From Koleobacter methoxysyntrophicus (lineage in GTDB: Bacteria > Bacillota > Thermosediminibacteria > Koleobacterales > Koleobacteraceae), in assembly GCF_017301615.1 (NCBI RefSeq), contig NZ_CP059066.1, forward strand, positions 1,409,001 to 1,473,000: DNA of 64,000 nucleotides, in the 5' to 3' direction. Positions 27,316-36,280 of the stretch are shown piece after piece. The position numbers and the translations under genes are program-made. The number at the start of each line of letters is the position of its first letter. The stretch's first letter is position 1. The notes below the pieces were generated by a model. The model was not told the DNA's origin. It saw only the letters and a program-made list of their open reading frames with translations, and ran no database searches.

Positions 27316-27873
27316 ATGGGGAACATGATCAGAATAAAAACACCTGTAAGCACGGATGAAGTTCGAAAGCTGAAAGCAGGGGACAATGTCCTAATTACCG
27401 GCATAATCTATACCGGCAGGGATGCAGCCCACAAGAGGTTAATCGAACTTATAAACAACGGGGAAGACCTGCCTGTAGATTTTAACGGCCAGTTTATATA
27501 TTACGTAGGCCCTGCGCCAGCAAAGCCGGGTTATGCAGCGGGTTCTGCAGGCCCGACTACGAGCTACAGAATGGACCCATATACCGTTCCACTCCTGGAA
27601 AGGGGTCTGAAAGGTATGATAGGTAAGGGTCTTCGTTCAAAGGAAGTAATAGAAGGGATGAAGAAATACGGAGCCGTATATTTCGGTGCTACAGGAGGTG
27701 CTGCAGCATTAATAGCAAAAAGCATCAAAAAGGTTGAGGTTGTGGCATACAAAGACCTGGGGGCTGAAGCAATACACCGTTTTTATGTAGAGGATTTCCC
27801 CGCAATAGTGGTAATTGACTCGGAGGGGAATAACCTGTATGAAAGTGCACCACCGAAATATAGAATAGACTAA
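27316..27873 (+). CDS. Fumarate hydratase, class I, beta subunit
   Basis: A 185-residue swivelling C-terminal domain partner of the alpha subunit. Diagnostic segments are LITGIIYTGRDAAHKRL, GPAPAKPGYAAGSAGPTTSYRMDPY and KYGAVYFGATGGAAALIAKSI. GGGAGGG precedes the ATG. The three-gene order alpha, beta, malic enzyme gives a fumarate to malate to pyruvate route in one operon. Confidence 0.93.
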   Translation: MGNMIRIKTPVSTDEVRKLKAGDNVLITGIIYTGRDAAHKRLIELINNGEDLPVDFNGQFIYYVGPAPAKPGYAAGSAGPTTSYRMDPYTVPLLERGLKGMIGKGLRSKEVIEGMKKYGAVYFGATGGAAALIAKSIKKVEVVAYKDLGAEAIHRFYVEDFPAIVVIDSEGNNLYESAPPKYRID

Positions 27874-27892
27874 AAACGAGGAGGTATAATTA

Positions 27893-29224
27893 ATGTTAAC
27901 AAAAGAAGAACTTCTGAAAAAGGCAAAAAAACCAGCGGAAGATGCCATGAAACTCCACCCGCTATATAAGGGTAAAATACAGACGGCGTTAAAATGCCCG
28001 GTAAGGCATATTAATGATTTTGCCATATGGTATACTCCTGGAGTAGCTGCACCATGCAGAGCAATAAAGGAAAACAAAGACCTCGTCTACCAGTATACCA
28101 ATAAGGCGAATACGGTAGCAGTAGTGAGTGATGGGACCCGGGTCTTAGGCCTGGGTGATATAGGGCCTGAAGCCGGGATGCCGGTAATGGAAGGGAAGGC
28201 CTTGCTGTTCAAATATCTCGGTGGGGTAGATGCAGTACCTATCTGCCTCGATACCAAAGACCCCGATGAAATTATTTCTGCAGTAAAGTGGCTGCAGCCT
28301 TCATTTGGAGGTATCAATTTAGAAGATATAGCCCAGCCCAAATGTTTCAAAATACTTGATACCCTTCGGGAAGAAATGGAGATACCCGTTTGGCATGATG
28401 ACCAGCAAGGCACTGCTACAGTCAACCTGGCAGGGCTTTATAATGCCCTGAAACTCGTTAACAAAAAAATAGAAGATATTAAGATAGTGATGTACGGTTC
28501 GGGAGCCGCTAACATATGCACAGCCCGCCTCCTGCTGGCGGCAGGGGCAACACCGGGGAACATGATAATGTGCGACAGTAAAGGTACCCTCCATCCGGGA
28601 AGGGTGGAACTGAAGGACACCCATAAAGAAAAGTGGGAATTGTGCTTAAAGACGAACAGCGAAAAAATAGCCGGGGATGCCGGAAAAGCCTTTAAAGGTG
28701 CGGATGTGGTAATTTCCCTTTCTGCACCCGGGCCCGATATATTGAAAAAGGAATGGATAAAAAGTATGGCCAAAGATGCCATCGTGTTTGCATGTGCCAA
28801 TCCCATACCTGAAATATGGCCGTGGGAAGCAAAAGAGGCCGGCGCTAAAATAGTTGCTACCGGCAGGTCGGACTTCCCCAACCAGGTAAACAATTCATTA
28901 GGATTTCCTGCAATTTTCCGCGGAACATTAGATGTGCAGGCCAGGACAATTACTGATGAAATGTGTATAGCTGCTGCAAAGGAACTGGCAAGGTGTGCTG
29001 AAGAAAAAGGAATAAATGAAGAATATATACTCCCCACTATGGATGAATGGGAGGTATATCCCAGGGTTGCAGCTGCTGTAGGGATACAGGCTATCGAGCA
29101 GGGGATAGCGCGTATCAACCTGACGAGGGAAGAACTTTACGAGAAGGCAACGACTATGATAAAAGAGGCTCAGGCAATGACAAGTCTACTGATGGAAAAG
29201 GGTTATATAAAGATGCCGGAATAA
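27893..29224 (+). CDS. Malic enzyme (NAD(P)-dependent malate dehydrogenase, decarboxylating)
   Basis: Oxidatively decarboxylates malate to pyruvate and CO2. The 443-residue protein has the short bacterial form with YTPGVAAPC, the catalytic lysine in MPVMEGKALLFK, WHDDQQGTATV, and the nucleotide fold GSGAANICTARLLLAAG. The cofactor preference cannot be read with certainty. It lies 19 nt after the fumarase beta gene with GAGGAGG upstream. A stem-loop without a long T-run follows. Confidence 0.93.
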   Translation: MLTKEELLKKAKKPAEDAMKLHPLYKGKIQTALKCPVRHINDFAIWYTPGVAAPCRAIKENKDLVYQYTNKANTVAVVSDGTRVLGLGDIGPEAGMPVMEGKALLFKYLGGVDAVPICLDTKDPDEIISAVKWLQPSFGGINLEDIAQPKCFKILDTLREEMEIPVWHDDQQGTATVNLAGLYNALKLVNKKIEDIKIVMYGSGAANICTARLLLAAGATPGNMIMCDSKGTLHPGRVELKDTHKEKWELCLKTNSEKIAGDAGKAFKGADVVISLSAPGPDILKKEWIKSMAKDAIVFACANPIPEIWPWEAKEAGAKIVATGRSDFPNQVNNSLGFPAIFRGTLDVQARTITDEMCIAAAKELARCAEEKGINEEYILPTMDEWEVYPRVAAAVGIQAIEQGIARINLTREELYEKATTMIKEAQAMTSLLMEKGYIKMPE

Positions 29225-29251
29225 AGACCATTGCGCAAAGAAAACATATTG

Positions 29252-29283
29252 AATCCCAACCTTGAGAGAGGTTGGGATTTAAC
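29252..29283 (+). terminator. Stem-loop after malic enzyme gene
   Basis: An 11-bp perfect stem, AATCCCAACCT (29252-29262) with AGGTTGGGATT (29269-29279), loop TGAGAG. Only a short TTTAA follows, so termination may be incomplete. Confidence 0.55.
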
Positions 29284-29353
29284 TAATATTATTTAACTAT
29301 ATGTAAAAGTTATAAAATTAAGTTTTGGAAACTGATATAGGAGGAAAAAGTTA

Positions 29354-29539
29354 ATGAAAGACTCAAGAGAGAGTATTACCCGATTAAGTGCAGAATTCAT
29401 AGATGGGTTGAGCTATGAGGACCTTGACAGCGGAACCATCGAATTTACCAAGAGATTCATAATAGACTGGATGGGGTGTGTTATTGGGGGTTCCTCAACA
29501 AAACAGGCGCAGATAATACACAGGGAGCAAGGCGCATAA
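29354..29539 (+). pseudogene. Truncated MmgE/PrpD-family gene (N-terminal stump)
   Basis: A 61-codon frame whose product (SAEFIDGLSYEDLDSGTIEF then RFIIDWMGCVIGGSS) matches the first residues of MmgE/PrpD proteins (2-methylcitrate dehydratase, cis-aconitate decarboxylase; normally about 450 residues). The frame stops at 29539 and the rest of the gene is gone. It keeps AGGAGG and an ATG. Just after it, a different frame (about 29515-29635) reads as plausible protein ending AELEEGLIVYSDNSRI, perhaps the tail of another lost gene. The stop precedes the insertion sequence by 200 nt, so the IS itself did not make this break. Confidence 0.75.
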
Positions 29540-29739
29540 AAAGAGGTAAAGCAGGGGCAAATGTGAAAATAGCACTAGCAGAATTGGAAGAAGGCCTGAT
29601 AGTTTACAGTGACAATAGCCGCATTTAGACAAAATTCTGAAACTGTTTTTATAGAGGAATTTCATTATAGTTGTAGAATTTAAATATATCGTTAGAAATA
29701 AATTTGCAGTTGAACTCCTATAAAATCTTAACACCTACA

Positions 29740-31662
29740 GAGTAGTCTCGGAAACTAATTTCCAGCAACCCCAACATGGAATATTATGCCAAAAATCGAG
29801 GTGATGTGGGCAATAAAAACTGCATAATGGGAAAGTAAGAGAGGAGACACATAAAAAAGGGCATAGCAAAGCTAGCCTATCAAATAGGCATTTTAAAATA
29901 ACAATGTGATTATCATACAAGAAGAGCTTTTAGGCAGATTTTCGAGCTAAATTCTGCAAAATGGAGATAAAATCAAATTTTGAAACCTTGAGCCTTGCAT
30001 CAAGGTGAATGTTGATAGAATGGACAGTAAGCCACCAGTTAATGCGTTTTTTACCCCTGGCACGGGCATTTTCAAGCCCATAGTCAACAAGAGCCCTCTT
30101 GTTAACACGCTCAGCAGAAGTGCGGTTTTTCATCTCTGTTTTCCATTCCTCACTGCCGCGGGGAACAGGAGTAAAAATACGCAGATCCCATGAAGGCTTA
30201 GTATAAACAGTTCTACCATAAGGAGAAGCAGAGCACATATCCTTACAGGGGCAAGAATCGACTTTGCCAAGGACAAGGGGACAACGCCATTTAATTCTAC
30301 AGCGGTCATTTTCAAAGCCCCAGTTGACCATGGGGAAACCGGCCATGCAGATAGGAGTGCCATTTTCATCAACATTTATCGGTGGAGGAAACTTAAAATT
30401 ACCCTTGTTTTTCTCGTTTAAGGGGATAAAAGGCTTCATATTCCAAGCATTAAGCAGCTGATAAGTAGGGTAGTTATCATGGGCAGCGTCCCCAAAAAAG
30501 CTTTCGAAAGTAAACTCTGGATAAAGCTTTCTTGCTTCGGCCAAAGACACGATGGCAGTGACACCGTCGTATCTTTGAGCTTCAACCATACGAAGAAAAA
30601 TAGGGAGATCAAGATTTAAATCTCGGTTATAAACCGAAAGGAAATAACCACAGTGGCCATAAAACCATTGTTCATGATAACTATCCCAGCCGTGACGAGC
30701 CTGGGGGTCAGAAAACCTGCGGTGGCAGTCGCAATTATAGATACCTTTAGATTTACAGTCACAAACCTTAATCCCATAGGGGCTACCACCGGAAATGATA
30801 CAAGTACCGTCGCCGGAAATAGCAAGATTATTGGTATCACCTAATAAACCAGCTTCAGCTGAAGGTCTAACAGCAACCTCGGCAAAGATTTGTTGAAGCA
30901 ACCTTTCGGGTCTACTTTCAAAGGTTTTGCCCTCTAAGGCCAGATCAACAAATTTTTGAATAATACCAGGATGACGAGGAGGTTGTTTCTGGTTCTTGCC
31001 AAGCTTCTTACGAGGCTTGCGCCGGAAAGGGTGGAGAGAATCCCTTTGGTTTTTAGCAACCTCGGGATTCTCCAGCCACAACCGGTCAATGAAATCATAA
31101 TGATTACCTACCTCAGGCACATCTGAAGGAGCGACACCGACCATAGCACAAAGAAGAGAATCGCCCTTAAGCTTTTCCACCCAGGCTGTAATACTGTGTT
31201 CACCCAGTTCAGACATCAACACAAAAGAACGAAAAATCTCCGGTTGCTTCTCGGCAGGCTTACCGGTATGGGAATAATAAGGCCCCAAAACAAGCTTTAA
31301 CACATCGAGGTCCAGGAGATAAAGCTTAGAAAGAGCTTTAGCATAATACTCTACCCTGGCTTTGTCTGCAAGATAAATTGGCAGAACATTATTAATCAGG
31401 TACTCTTGATACTCGGCGTGAGGACGCCAATAACCCAACATAAAATCACCCCAAAACAAGAAGTAATGGTAAATAATACCATCCATCTCGATTTTTTGGG
31501 GTGATTTGAAAAAGTCAAGGTAGATTGCATCCATAAAAGGATAAGTATGGTAATTTATCTGGAAAAATTTTTAGGATTTTGCCTTGATTTTTGGGGGTGA
31601 AACAAAAAAACTGTTCCCTGAAAGTCAAGCAGATCAAAGAACATGAGTTTCCGAAAATACTC
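29740..31662 (-). mobile_element. Complete insertion sequence, 1,923 bp, with TIRs and 5-bp target duplication
   Basis: The ends are imperfect inverted repeats: left 29740-29759 begins GAGTAGTCTCGGAAACT, and the right end (31662-31643, reverse strand) begins GAGTATTTTCGGAAACT, 17 of 20 positions matching. The element is flanked by the direct repeat CTACA at 29735-29739 and 31663-31667, a clean target-site duplication. It carries one minus-strand transposase gene. The right end lies only about 20 nt before the GTG of the grpE-like gene, so the IS separates the chaperone operon from its original upstream DNA. Confidence 0.9.
29930..31441 (-). CDS. DDE-type transposase
   Basis: Transposase of the IS. 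From the start at 31441 it has 503 residues. The likely catalytic acids are in AISGDGTC, in FESFFGDAAHDNYP and in the C-terminal MKNRTSAERVNKRALVDYGLENA, giving a D-D-E arrangement as in the IS4/IS5/IS1182 superfamily. A cysteine cluster (CDCKSKGIYNCDC and CPCKDMC) could bind metal. The frame is open back to an ATG at 31534, but a GGGGTGA ribosome site (31452-31446) favours the ATG at 31441. The gene appears intact. I cannot name the IS family with certainty. Confidence 0.85.
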   Translation of the reverse strand: MLGYWRPHAEYQEYLINNVLPIYLADKARVEYYAKALSKLYLLDLDVLKLVLGPYYSHTGKPAEKQPEIFRSFVLMSELGEHSITAWVEKLKGDSLLCAMVGVAPSDVPEVGNHYDFIDRLWLENPEVAKNQRDSLHPFRRKPRKKLGKNQKQPPRHPGIIQKFVDLALEGKTFESRPERLLQQIFAEVAVRPSAEAGLLGDTNNLAISGDGTCIISGGSPYGIKVCDCKSKGIYNCDCHRRFSDPQARHGWDSYHEQWFYGHCGYFLSVYNRDLNLDLPIFLRMVEAQRYDGVTAIVSLAEARKLYPEFTFESFFGDAAHDNYPTYQLLNAWNMKPFIPLNEKNKGNFKFPPPINVDENGTPICMAGFPMVNWGFENDRCRIKWRCPLVLGKVDSCPCKDMCSASPYGRTVYTKPSWDLRIFTPVPRGSEEWKTEMKNRTSAERVNKRALVDYGLENARARGKKRINWWLTVHSINIHLDARLKVSKFDFISILQNLARKSA

Positions 31663-31685
31663 CTACATAAAAAGGGGAGAAAAAA

Positions 31686-32273
31686 GTGATAGATGTAAAT
31701 AAGGAAATTAGTAAGTATCACCCCATTTATATGGATAAAAAAGAAACGGAAGATTCCGCCGGTTATGCTATAGGTATGGTCCTAAAAACGGTAACCGATG
31801 AAATCCAAAAGTTTGAAAAGAGGCAGTTCATGACTGTTCAAAAGATCGAAGAAATATTTGCCATAATAGAAGAAGAGAAGGAACTGACGGAAGCCTTAAG
31901 GGAATGTAAGAAAATGTTACAGGCTGTTGAGGAGGAAAAACAGTGCATCATTCAGGGAGTGATTACCCTGGGGGATGCTCTGGAAGATATATACCGTTAT
32001 GCCCTTCGGTCAGAAGAAGAATCGTGGAGACAACAGCTAGAGGTAATGTGGGAAAAAACCGGCGAACAGCTTTCTCTGTTTGGGATTTCCCGTATTGAAG
32101 GCAAGGGGCAAATGTTCATGCCGGAATTCCAGGTGGCTCAGAAAGTTGAAAATCACCCCGACCTTCCTCACGGGCAGGTAATAGATGTGCTCCGAGCGGG
32201 TTATTTATATCGGGGCGTTCTCATTAGGAAGGCTGAGGTTGTGGTAAATAATAATTTGCAGGGGAGTGTTTAA
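31686..32273 (+). CDS. GrpE-like nucleotide exchange factor
   Basis: A 195-residue protein. It has long charged helices in the first two thirds (coiled-coil dimerisation, about residues 30-115) and a C-terminal beta domain with the GrpE pattern in the last 35 residues (HGQVIDVLRAGYLYRGVLIRKAEVVV). It should release ADP from the Hsp70 encoded next. Overall similarity to housekeeping GrpE is low, and the usual hrcA-grpE-dnaK-dnaJ order is absent, so this is a second, specialised set. The GTG start follows AAGGGGAG. The insertion sequence ends about 20 nt upstream and may have altered expression. Confidence 0.82.
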   Translation: MIDVNKEISKYHPIYMDKKETEDSAGYAIGMVLKTVTDEIQKFEKRQFMTVQKIEEIFAIIEEEKELTEALRECKKMLQAVEEEKQCIIQGVITLGDALEDIYRYALRSEEESWRQQLEVMWEKTGEQLSLFGISRIEGKGQMFMPEFQVAQKVENHPDLPHGQVIDVLRAGYLYRGVLIRKAEVVVNNNLQGSV

Positions 32274-32274
32274 A

Positions 32275-33987
32275 TTGAGCAAAATAATCGGGATTGATTT
32301 AGGGACATCTACTTCAGAAGCAGCGGTTCTTGAAAAAGGGAAACCTGTCATCATTGCTGATAAAAACGGAGATAAGGTGATCCCGTCGATAGTGGGAGTA
32401 AACGAAAAAGGGGAAATAATTGTCGGACGAGATGCCCGTGACCAGCTTCTATTAAAGCCGAGGGACACCGTAATGGAAATAAAGCGCCTTATGGGGTCAA
32501 AAAAGAAGGTTCTAATGGGAGGGCGGGAATATACACCTCAGGAAATTTCTGCATTTATCTTGAAATACATAAAAGGGTATGCAGAAGACTATCTGGGTGA
32601 GGTTATCTCACGGGCGGTGATTACCGTGCCGGCGTATTTTACCGATGAACAGCGAAGGGCAACGGTGGAGGCTGGCAGGCTGGCAGGTTTTACTGTTGAG
32701 CGTATAATCAATGAGCCTACGGCTGCTGCCCTCGCTTTCGGTATTGAAAATATGAAGGAAAATCTTCATGTGCTGGTTTACGATATGGGGGGAGGCACCC
32801 TTGATGTAACGGTTTTGGAGATGTTCGATGGGATCCTTGAAGTAAAGGCAAGCAGCGGAAACAATACCCTTGGAGGAAAGGATTTTGACCAAAAGTTGAT
32901 AGATGAAATAGTCCGTTATTTTCATAATGAAACAGGGGTAGATGTATCTGAGGATCCAAGGGCTATGGCACGAATAAAGGATGCAGCAGAAACTTGTAAA
33001 ATAGCGTTAAGCGAACAAACGGAGTACCGAATTATCCTGCCATTTTTAGCGGAGAAGGATGGGAAACCCCTGGGATTAGAAAAAATCGTAACTAGATTAG
33101 AATTTGAAGGTCTAATCCGGGATTTGGTGGTTTCAACAAAAGAACCTATAGAACTGGCTCTTAAAGATGCCGGGTTAAAACCTGAAGACATCGATATTGT
33201 CCTTCCTGTAGGCGGGTCAACCCGTATACCAATCGTCTTGGAATTTTTAACTGATGTTTTAAAACAAGAGCCGCGCAGGCTGATAGACCCTGATTTAGCA
33301 GTGGCTGCAGGTGCGGCAATTCAGGCAGGTATTTTGGGGCACCAGCTGTCAGCCGATAAAGATATACTTATTACCGATGTGTGCCCATATACTCTGGGAA
33401 CGGAAGTGCTGGATTTTATTGGAGGCATACCAACCCCTAATGTTTATGACCCAATAATACCTCGAAACACTACCATTCCTGTAACGAAGGATAAGGTGTA
33501 TAGCACTGTTTCTGATAGCCAGGAAAAGGTAGAAATCAAGGTATATCAAGGGGATTATAAGAAGGCCTCCCGCAATAACTTTTTGGGCAAATTTATACTG
33601 GATGGAATTCCCCCTGCCCCGGCTTTTAAAGAAAAGGTAAAGGTTAGTTTTACATATGATGTAAACGGTATTTTACAGGTTGAAGCTACAATCCTCAGCA
33701 ATGGGAAAAAAGCCGGGATTACTATCGAGACTTTGGGAATCAATATGGAACCGGAAATAGATTTGACTATGTGGGAGAATGCACCTAAAGCCCGTCGGTA
33801 TCGAAGGCTCATTAAACGGGCAGAAAAAATGCTTAAACGTAGGGAAAGCATTTTTTTTGAGGGGGAGCTGGATGAAACCATAAAAGACCTTAAGAAGGCT
33901 TTAATTAAGGAAGACAACCAAAAGCTACCCAAACTGGAGGAAAGGCTGATAGAGCTCCTCCATGACCTGGAGGATGAACTGGAATGA
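32275..33987 (+). CDS. Divergent Hsp70 (DnaK-like) chaperone
   Basis: A 570-residue Hsp70. The ATPase domain is intact: phosphate-1 loop IGIDLGTSTSEAAV, NEPTAAALAFG, phosphate-2 VYDMGGGTLDVTVLEMFDG, and adenosine motif PVGGSTRIPIV. The substrate-binding domain is present but shorter than in DnaK, and the C-terminal lid is reduced to a short helical end. It lacks the EEVD-like or disordered DnaK tail. The TTG at 32275 is one base after the grpE stop with AGGGGAG upstream. It overlaps the TPR gene by 4 nt. It resembles the 'Hsp70 family protein' group of Clostridia rather than housekeeping DnaK. Confidence 0.88.
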   Translation: MSKIIGIDLGTSTSEAAVLEKGKPVIIADKNGDKVIPSIVGVNEKGEIIVGRDARDQLLLKPRDTVMEIKRLMGSKKKVLMGGREYTPQEISAFILKYIKGYAEDYLGEVISRAVITVPAYFTDEQRRATVEAGRLAGFTVERIINEPTAAALAFGIENMKENLHVLVYDMGGGTLDVTVLEMFDGILEVKASSGNNTLGGKDFDQKLIDEIVRYFHNETGVDVSEDPRAMARIKDAAETCKIALSEQTEYRIILPFLAEKDGKPLGLEKIVTRLEFEGLIRDLVVSTKEPIELALKDAGLKPEDIDIVLPVGGSTRIPIVLEFLTDVLKQEPRRLIDPDLAVAAGAAIQAGILGHQLSADKDILITDVCPYTLGTEVLDFIGGIPTPNVYDPIIPRNTTIPVTKDKVYSTVSDSQEKVEIKVYQGDYKKASRNNFLGKFILDGIPPAPAFKEKVKVSFTYDVNGILQVEATILSNGKKAGITIETLGINMEPEIDLTMWENAPKARRYRRLIKRAEKMLKRRESIFFEGELDETIKDLKKALIKEDNQKLPKLEERLIELLHDLEDELE

Positions 33988-34562
33988 TGGACCTGCTTGG
34001 AGAATTTTATTATTTACAGGGGGCCGGCCTTGCCCGCCAGGGGAGGATAACCACAGCTGTTTCAGCTCTTGAAACTGCCGTTACGCTTAAGAGGGATTCT
34101 TGGCAGGCATGGAATCTGTTGGGGCTGTGCTATTACCGACAGGGAAAGTTTCAGCTGTCCCGCAGTGCATGGGGAAAAAGCCTTTCAGTAATGGACCGTG
34201 AAAACCCGGCTTTGGGGTACATATCGGATTTGGAAACGGAGAGCTTTCGTAAACTTATCGACCGTTATAATGAGGCATTAAACCTAGCAAAAAACGGTAG
34301 ATACAAGATGGCAGGAGATATACTTCAAAGAGGATGGCAGAAAGGGCCGCCCTTTGTATCTTTCGCAAATTTATTAGGGCTGTGTAGGTACGGACATGGA
34401 AAACGAATGGATGCCTTGAAATTCTGGTTATATTCCCTTAATCTTGATAGAGACAATCCCGATACCATTGATTATTTAAAAAAAGCGCTAGATTGGTCTG
34501 AAGGGCCGGTGATGAGAACAGGTATACTTTTGTCCTTATTTAGATGGCTAAAGAACAGATAG
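33984..34562 (+). CDS. TPR-repeat protein of the Hsp70 operon
   Basis: A 192-residue soluble helical protein. At least two TPR-type units are visible: residues about 5-35 (YYLQGAGLARQGRITTAVSALETAV) and 38-70 (WQAWNLLGLCYYRQGKFQLSRSAWGKSL), then a second pair after residue 95 (NEALNLAKNGRYKMAGDILQRGW). TPR proteins often dock on chaperones or hold substrates. It starts ATGATGGAC inside the last codons of the Hsp70 gene, so the two are translationally coupled. No name can be given. Confidence 0.82.
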   Translation: MMDLLGEFYYLQGAGLARQGRITTAVSALETAVTLKRDSWQAWNLLGLCYYRQGKFQLSRSAWGKSLSVMDRENPALGYISDLETESFRKLIDRYNEALNLAKNGRYKMAGDILQRGWQKGPPFVSFANLLGLCRYGHGKRMDALKFWLYSLNLDRDNPDTIDYLKKALDWSEGPVMRTGILLSLFRWLKNR

Positions 34563-34585
34563 CTTGCCGTAAGGGGTGACTTGAG

Positions 34586-35986
34586 ATGGATAAGGTATAT
34601 GAAGAAAATGCATATGAAGTGCTGGGGGTACCGGTAAATGCCGCACATGCTGACATAAAAAAGGCATATTTTGCTCTTGTTAGGAAATATCCTCCTGACC
34701 GTTTCCCCGAAAAGTTCATGTCAATTCGCGAAGCATATGAGATATTAAGTAATGAGGCAACAAGAAGGGAATATGATTCTATAGCTTTAATATCATCTAT
34801 GGCTAAGGAAGAATTCAGGTTGGGTAAGATGGCTCTTGAGAGAGGAGATATAGAGGAAGCCATCGCTTATCTGGAGAATGCCTTGTTAAAAGCGCCTCAT
34901 TCCAGGGTTATCTCAGGTTTTTTGGGAAGGGCATATCTTGAAAATGGAAATTCGGGCAAGGCTATCGGTATTTTTAAAAAATTAACTGAGGAAGAAAGTG
35001 ATAATCCGAGCTTCCTAAGGTATCTTGCTTCTGCTTACATGGAAAGAGGCTGGCATAAGAAGGCAGTACCCGTTTTTAAAAAGGCATTAACCCTTGATGA
35101 AGATAATATATCACTTTGGATGGGGTTGACCGATGCCTATGCTATGGGGAAAAACTTTGAAGAGGCCCGGGAAGTTTTGATAAGAGCCTTGGAACGGGGC
35201 AGAGATATAGAGTGGGACAATCTAGGTATATATTTGCGTTTAATCGAGTTGGAGATAATTCTAGAGGACCGCTCTTCAATGAAAATCCATTTAGATGAAC
35301 TTACCCGGCTTGCTATTGATGATGAGATAAGCAGAGAAAATATAGGATGGGCAATGGACAGATTGGGCAGATATCTAGTTCATGTAGGTCTAACAGAAGA
35401 AGCCCAGATGATGGTTGAACGGGCTATTAGATTGATACCAGATAATCCCGAAATTGAAAAACTGAGGGATGAATTAGCAAGATTCAATAGAGCCAGGGAA
35501 CAGTTTGAGGTATTGTTAAAAGATAAGACAATAAAAGAAGAGATTGTTCGCTTGATTGAAGTTGAGCTGGTTCCTTCTGAAGTAATATTCAACACTAAGG
35601 AGCCCTTTAAATTAATACTGGAGTTTACAATCATTGAAGAGGTTCACAGTTTTATATCTTCAATAAACCGCCTTAAAGAAAAATACCCAGATTTATACGA
35701 ATTAAAGAAGGCTTTTTTCGATGGTGTGCTAAACCCCGCAAGACGCAAAAAAATGATGTATCATTACAGTAAGAAGATGAAGAGACATCACCACGTAATT
35801 GAAGCGCTTATGTGTTCCTCAGCAATGGAAGAGGATGAATACAATTATGAAGACGGTTTTGATGAAGCAGAGGGAGATGTTTGGGAATCTCAGCAGCCTT
35901 ATGTCAGGAAACAACCTAAAATAGGTCGTAATGAACCATGTCCTTGTGGCAGCGGTAAAAAGTACAAAAAATGCTGTGGAAGATAA
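34586..35986 (+). CDS. J-like domain / TPR / SEC-C protein
   Basis: A 466-residue multidomain protein. Residues about 7-65 look like a J domain ([20 protein letters not shown], then [17 protein letters not shown]), but the catalytic HPD tripeptide reads PPD (residues 36-38). Residues about 75-300 contain TPR-like helical pairs. The final 20 residues are a SEC-C zinc motif ([20 protein letters not shown]), as in SecA. An acidic stretch ([17 protein letters not shown]) precedes it. It is the last gene of the GrpE-Hsp70-TPR operon and would be the expected co-chaperone. Without the histidine it may recruit, rather than stimulate, Hsp70. Confidence 0.85.
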   Translation: MDKVYEENAYEVLGVPVNAAHADIKKAYFALVRKYPPDRFPEKFMSIREAYEILSNEATRREYDSIALISSMAKEEFRLGKMALERGDIEEAIAYLENALLKAPHSRVISGFLGRAYLENGNSGKAIGIFKKLTEEESDNPSFLRYLASAYMERGWHKKAVPVFKKALTLDEDNISLWMGLTDAYAMGKNFEEAREVLIRALERGRDIEWDNLGIYLRLIELEIILEDRSSMKIHLDELTRLAIDDEISRENIGWAMDRLGRYLVHVGLTEEAQMMVERAIRLIPDNPEIEKLRDELARFNRAREQFEVLLKDKTIKEEIVRLIEVELVPSEVIFNTKEPFKLILEFTIIEEVHSFISSINRLKEKYPDLYELKKAFFDGVLNPARRKKMMYHYSKKMKRHHHVIEALMCSSAMEEDEYNYEDGFDEAEGDVWESQQPYVRKQPKIGRNEPCPCGSGKKYKKCCGR

Positions 35987-36058
35987 GGAAAGGTGTTGAA
36001 CAGAACTGCAGCCTACAAGAAATATATTGCTTGAATTAAGCCCATAAGTATGTAATGC

Positions 36059-36096
36059 AAAAACCCCCCGCATCCATTGAGATGCGGGGGGTTTTA
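36059..36096 (+). terminator. Strong terminator of the Hsp70 operon
   Basis: A stem of about 15 bp (AAACCCCCCGCATC at 36061 with GATGCGGGGGGTTTT at 36081-36095), loop CATTGA, flanked by A-runs and T-runs and therefore usable from both sides. Confidence 0.92.
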
Positions 36097-36135
36097 ACGT
36101 TTTGCCAATTTTATTTTGCGTCAATTTACGGACAT

Positions 36136-36231
36136 CGATAATATTATAAATTGAGCATATAGGAAAGGAAGGGATATCAAAAGAAAAAAATTATTTATGT
36201 AGCAAATTTCGACCTCCGATAATATTATAAA
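36136..36231 (+). repeat. Duplicated promoter-like element upstream of the Cys-rich gene
   Basis: CGATAATATTATAAA occurs at 36136-36150 and exactly again at 36217-36231, 81 bases apart, each preceded by a related TTTACGGACAT or TTTCGACCTC segment. The second copy ends 50 nt before the ATG. Two copies of a -10-like sequence suggest tandem promoters or a repeated operator. The sequence is not a clear SigA promoter, so a sporulation sigma factor is possible but not shown. Confidence 0.5.
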
Positions 36232-36280
36232 CTAGAACTAAAATAAGATAATAAATCCACGAAAGAAGGAGGTATGAATA

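Noticed and set aside
29740-31662. The IS considered as the cause of the MmgE/PrpD truncation
   Set aside because: The target duplication lies 200 bp after the stop of the stump, and removing the IS does not restore the frame.
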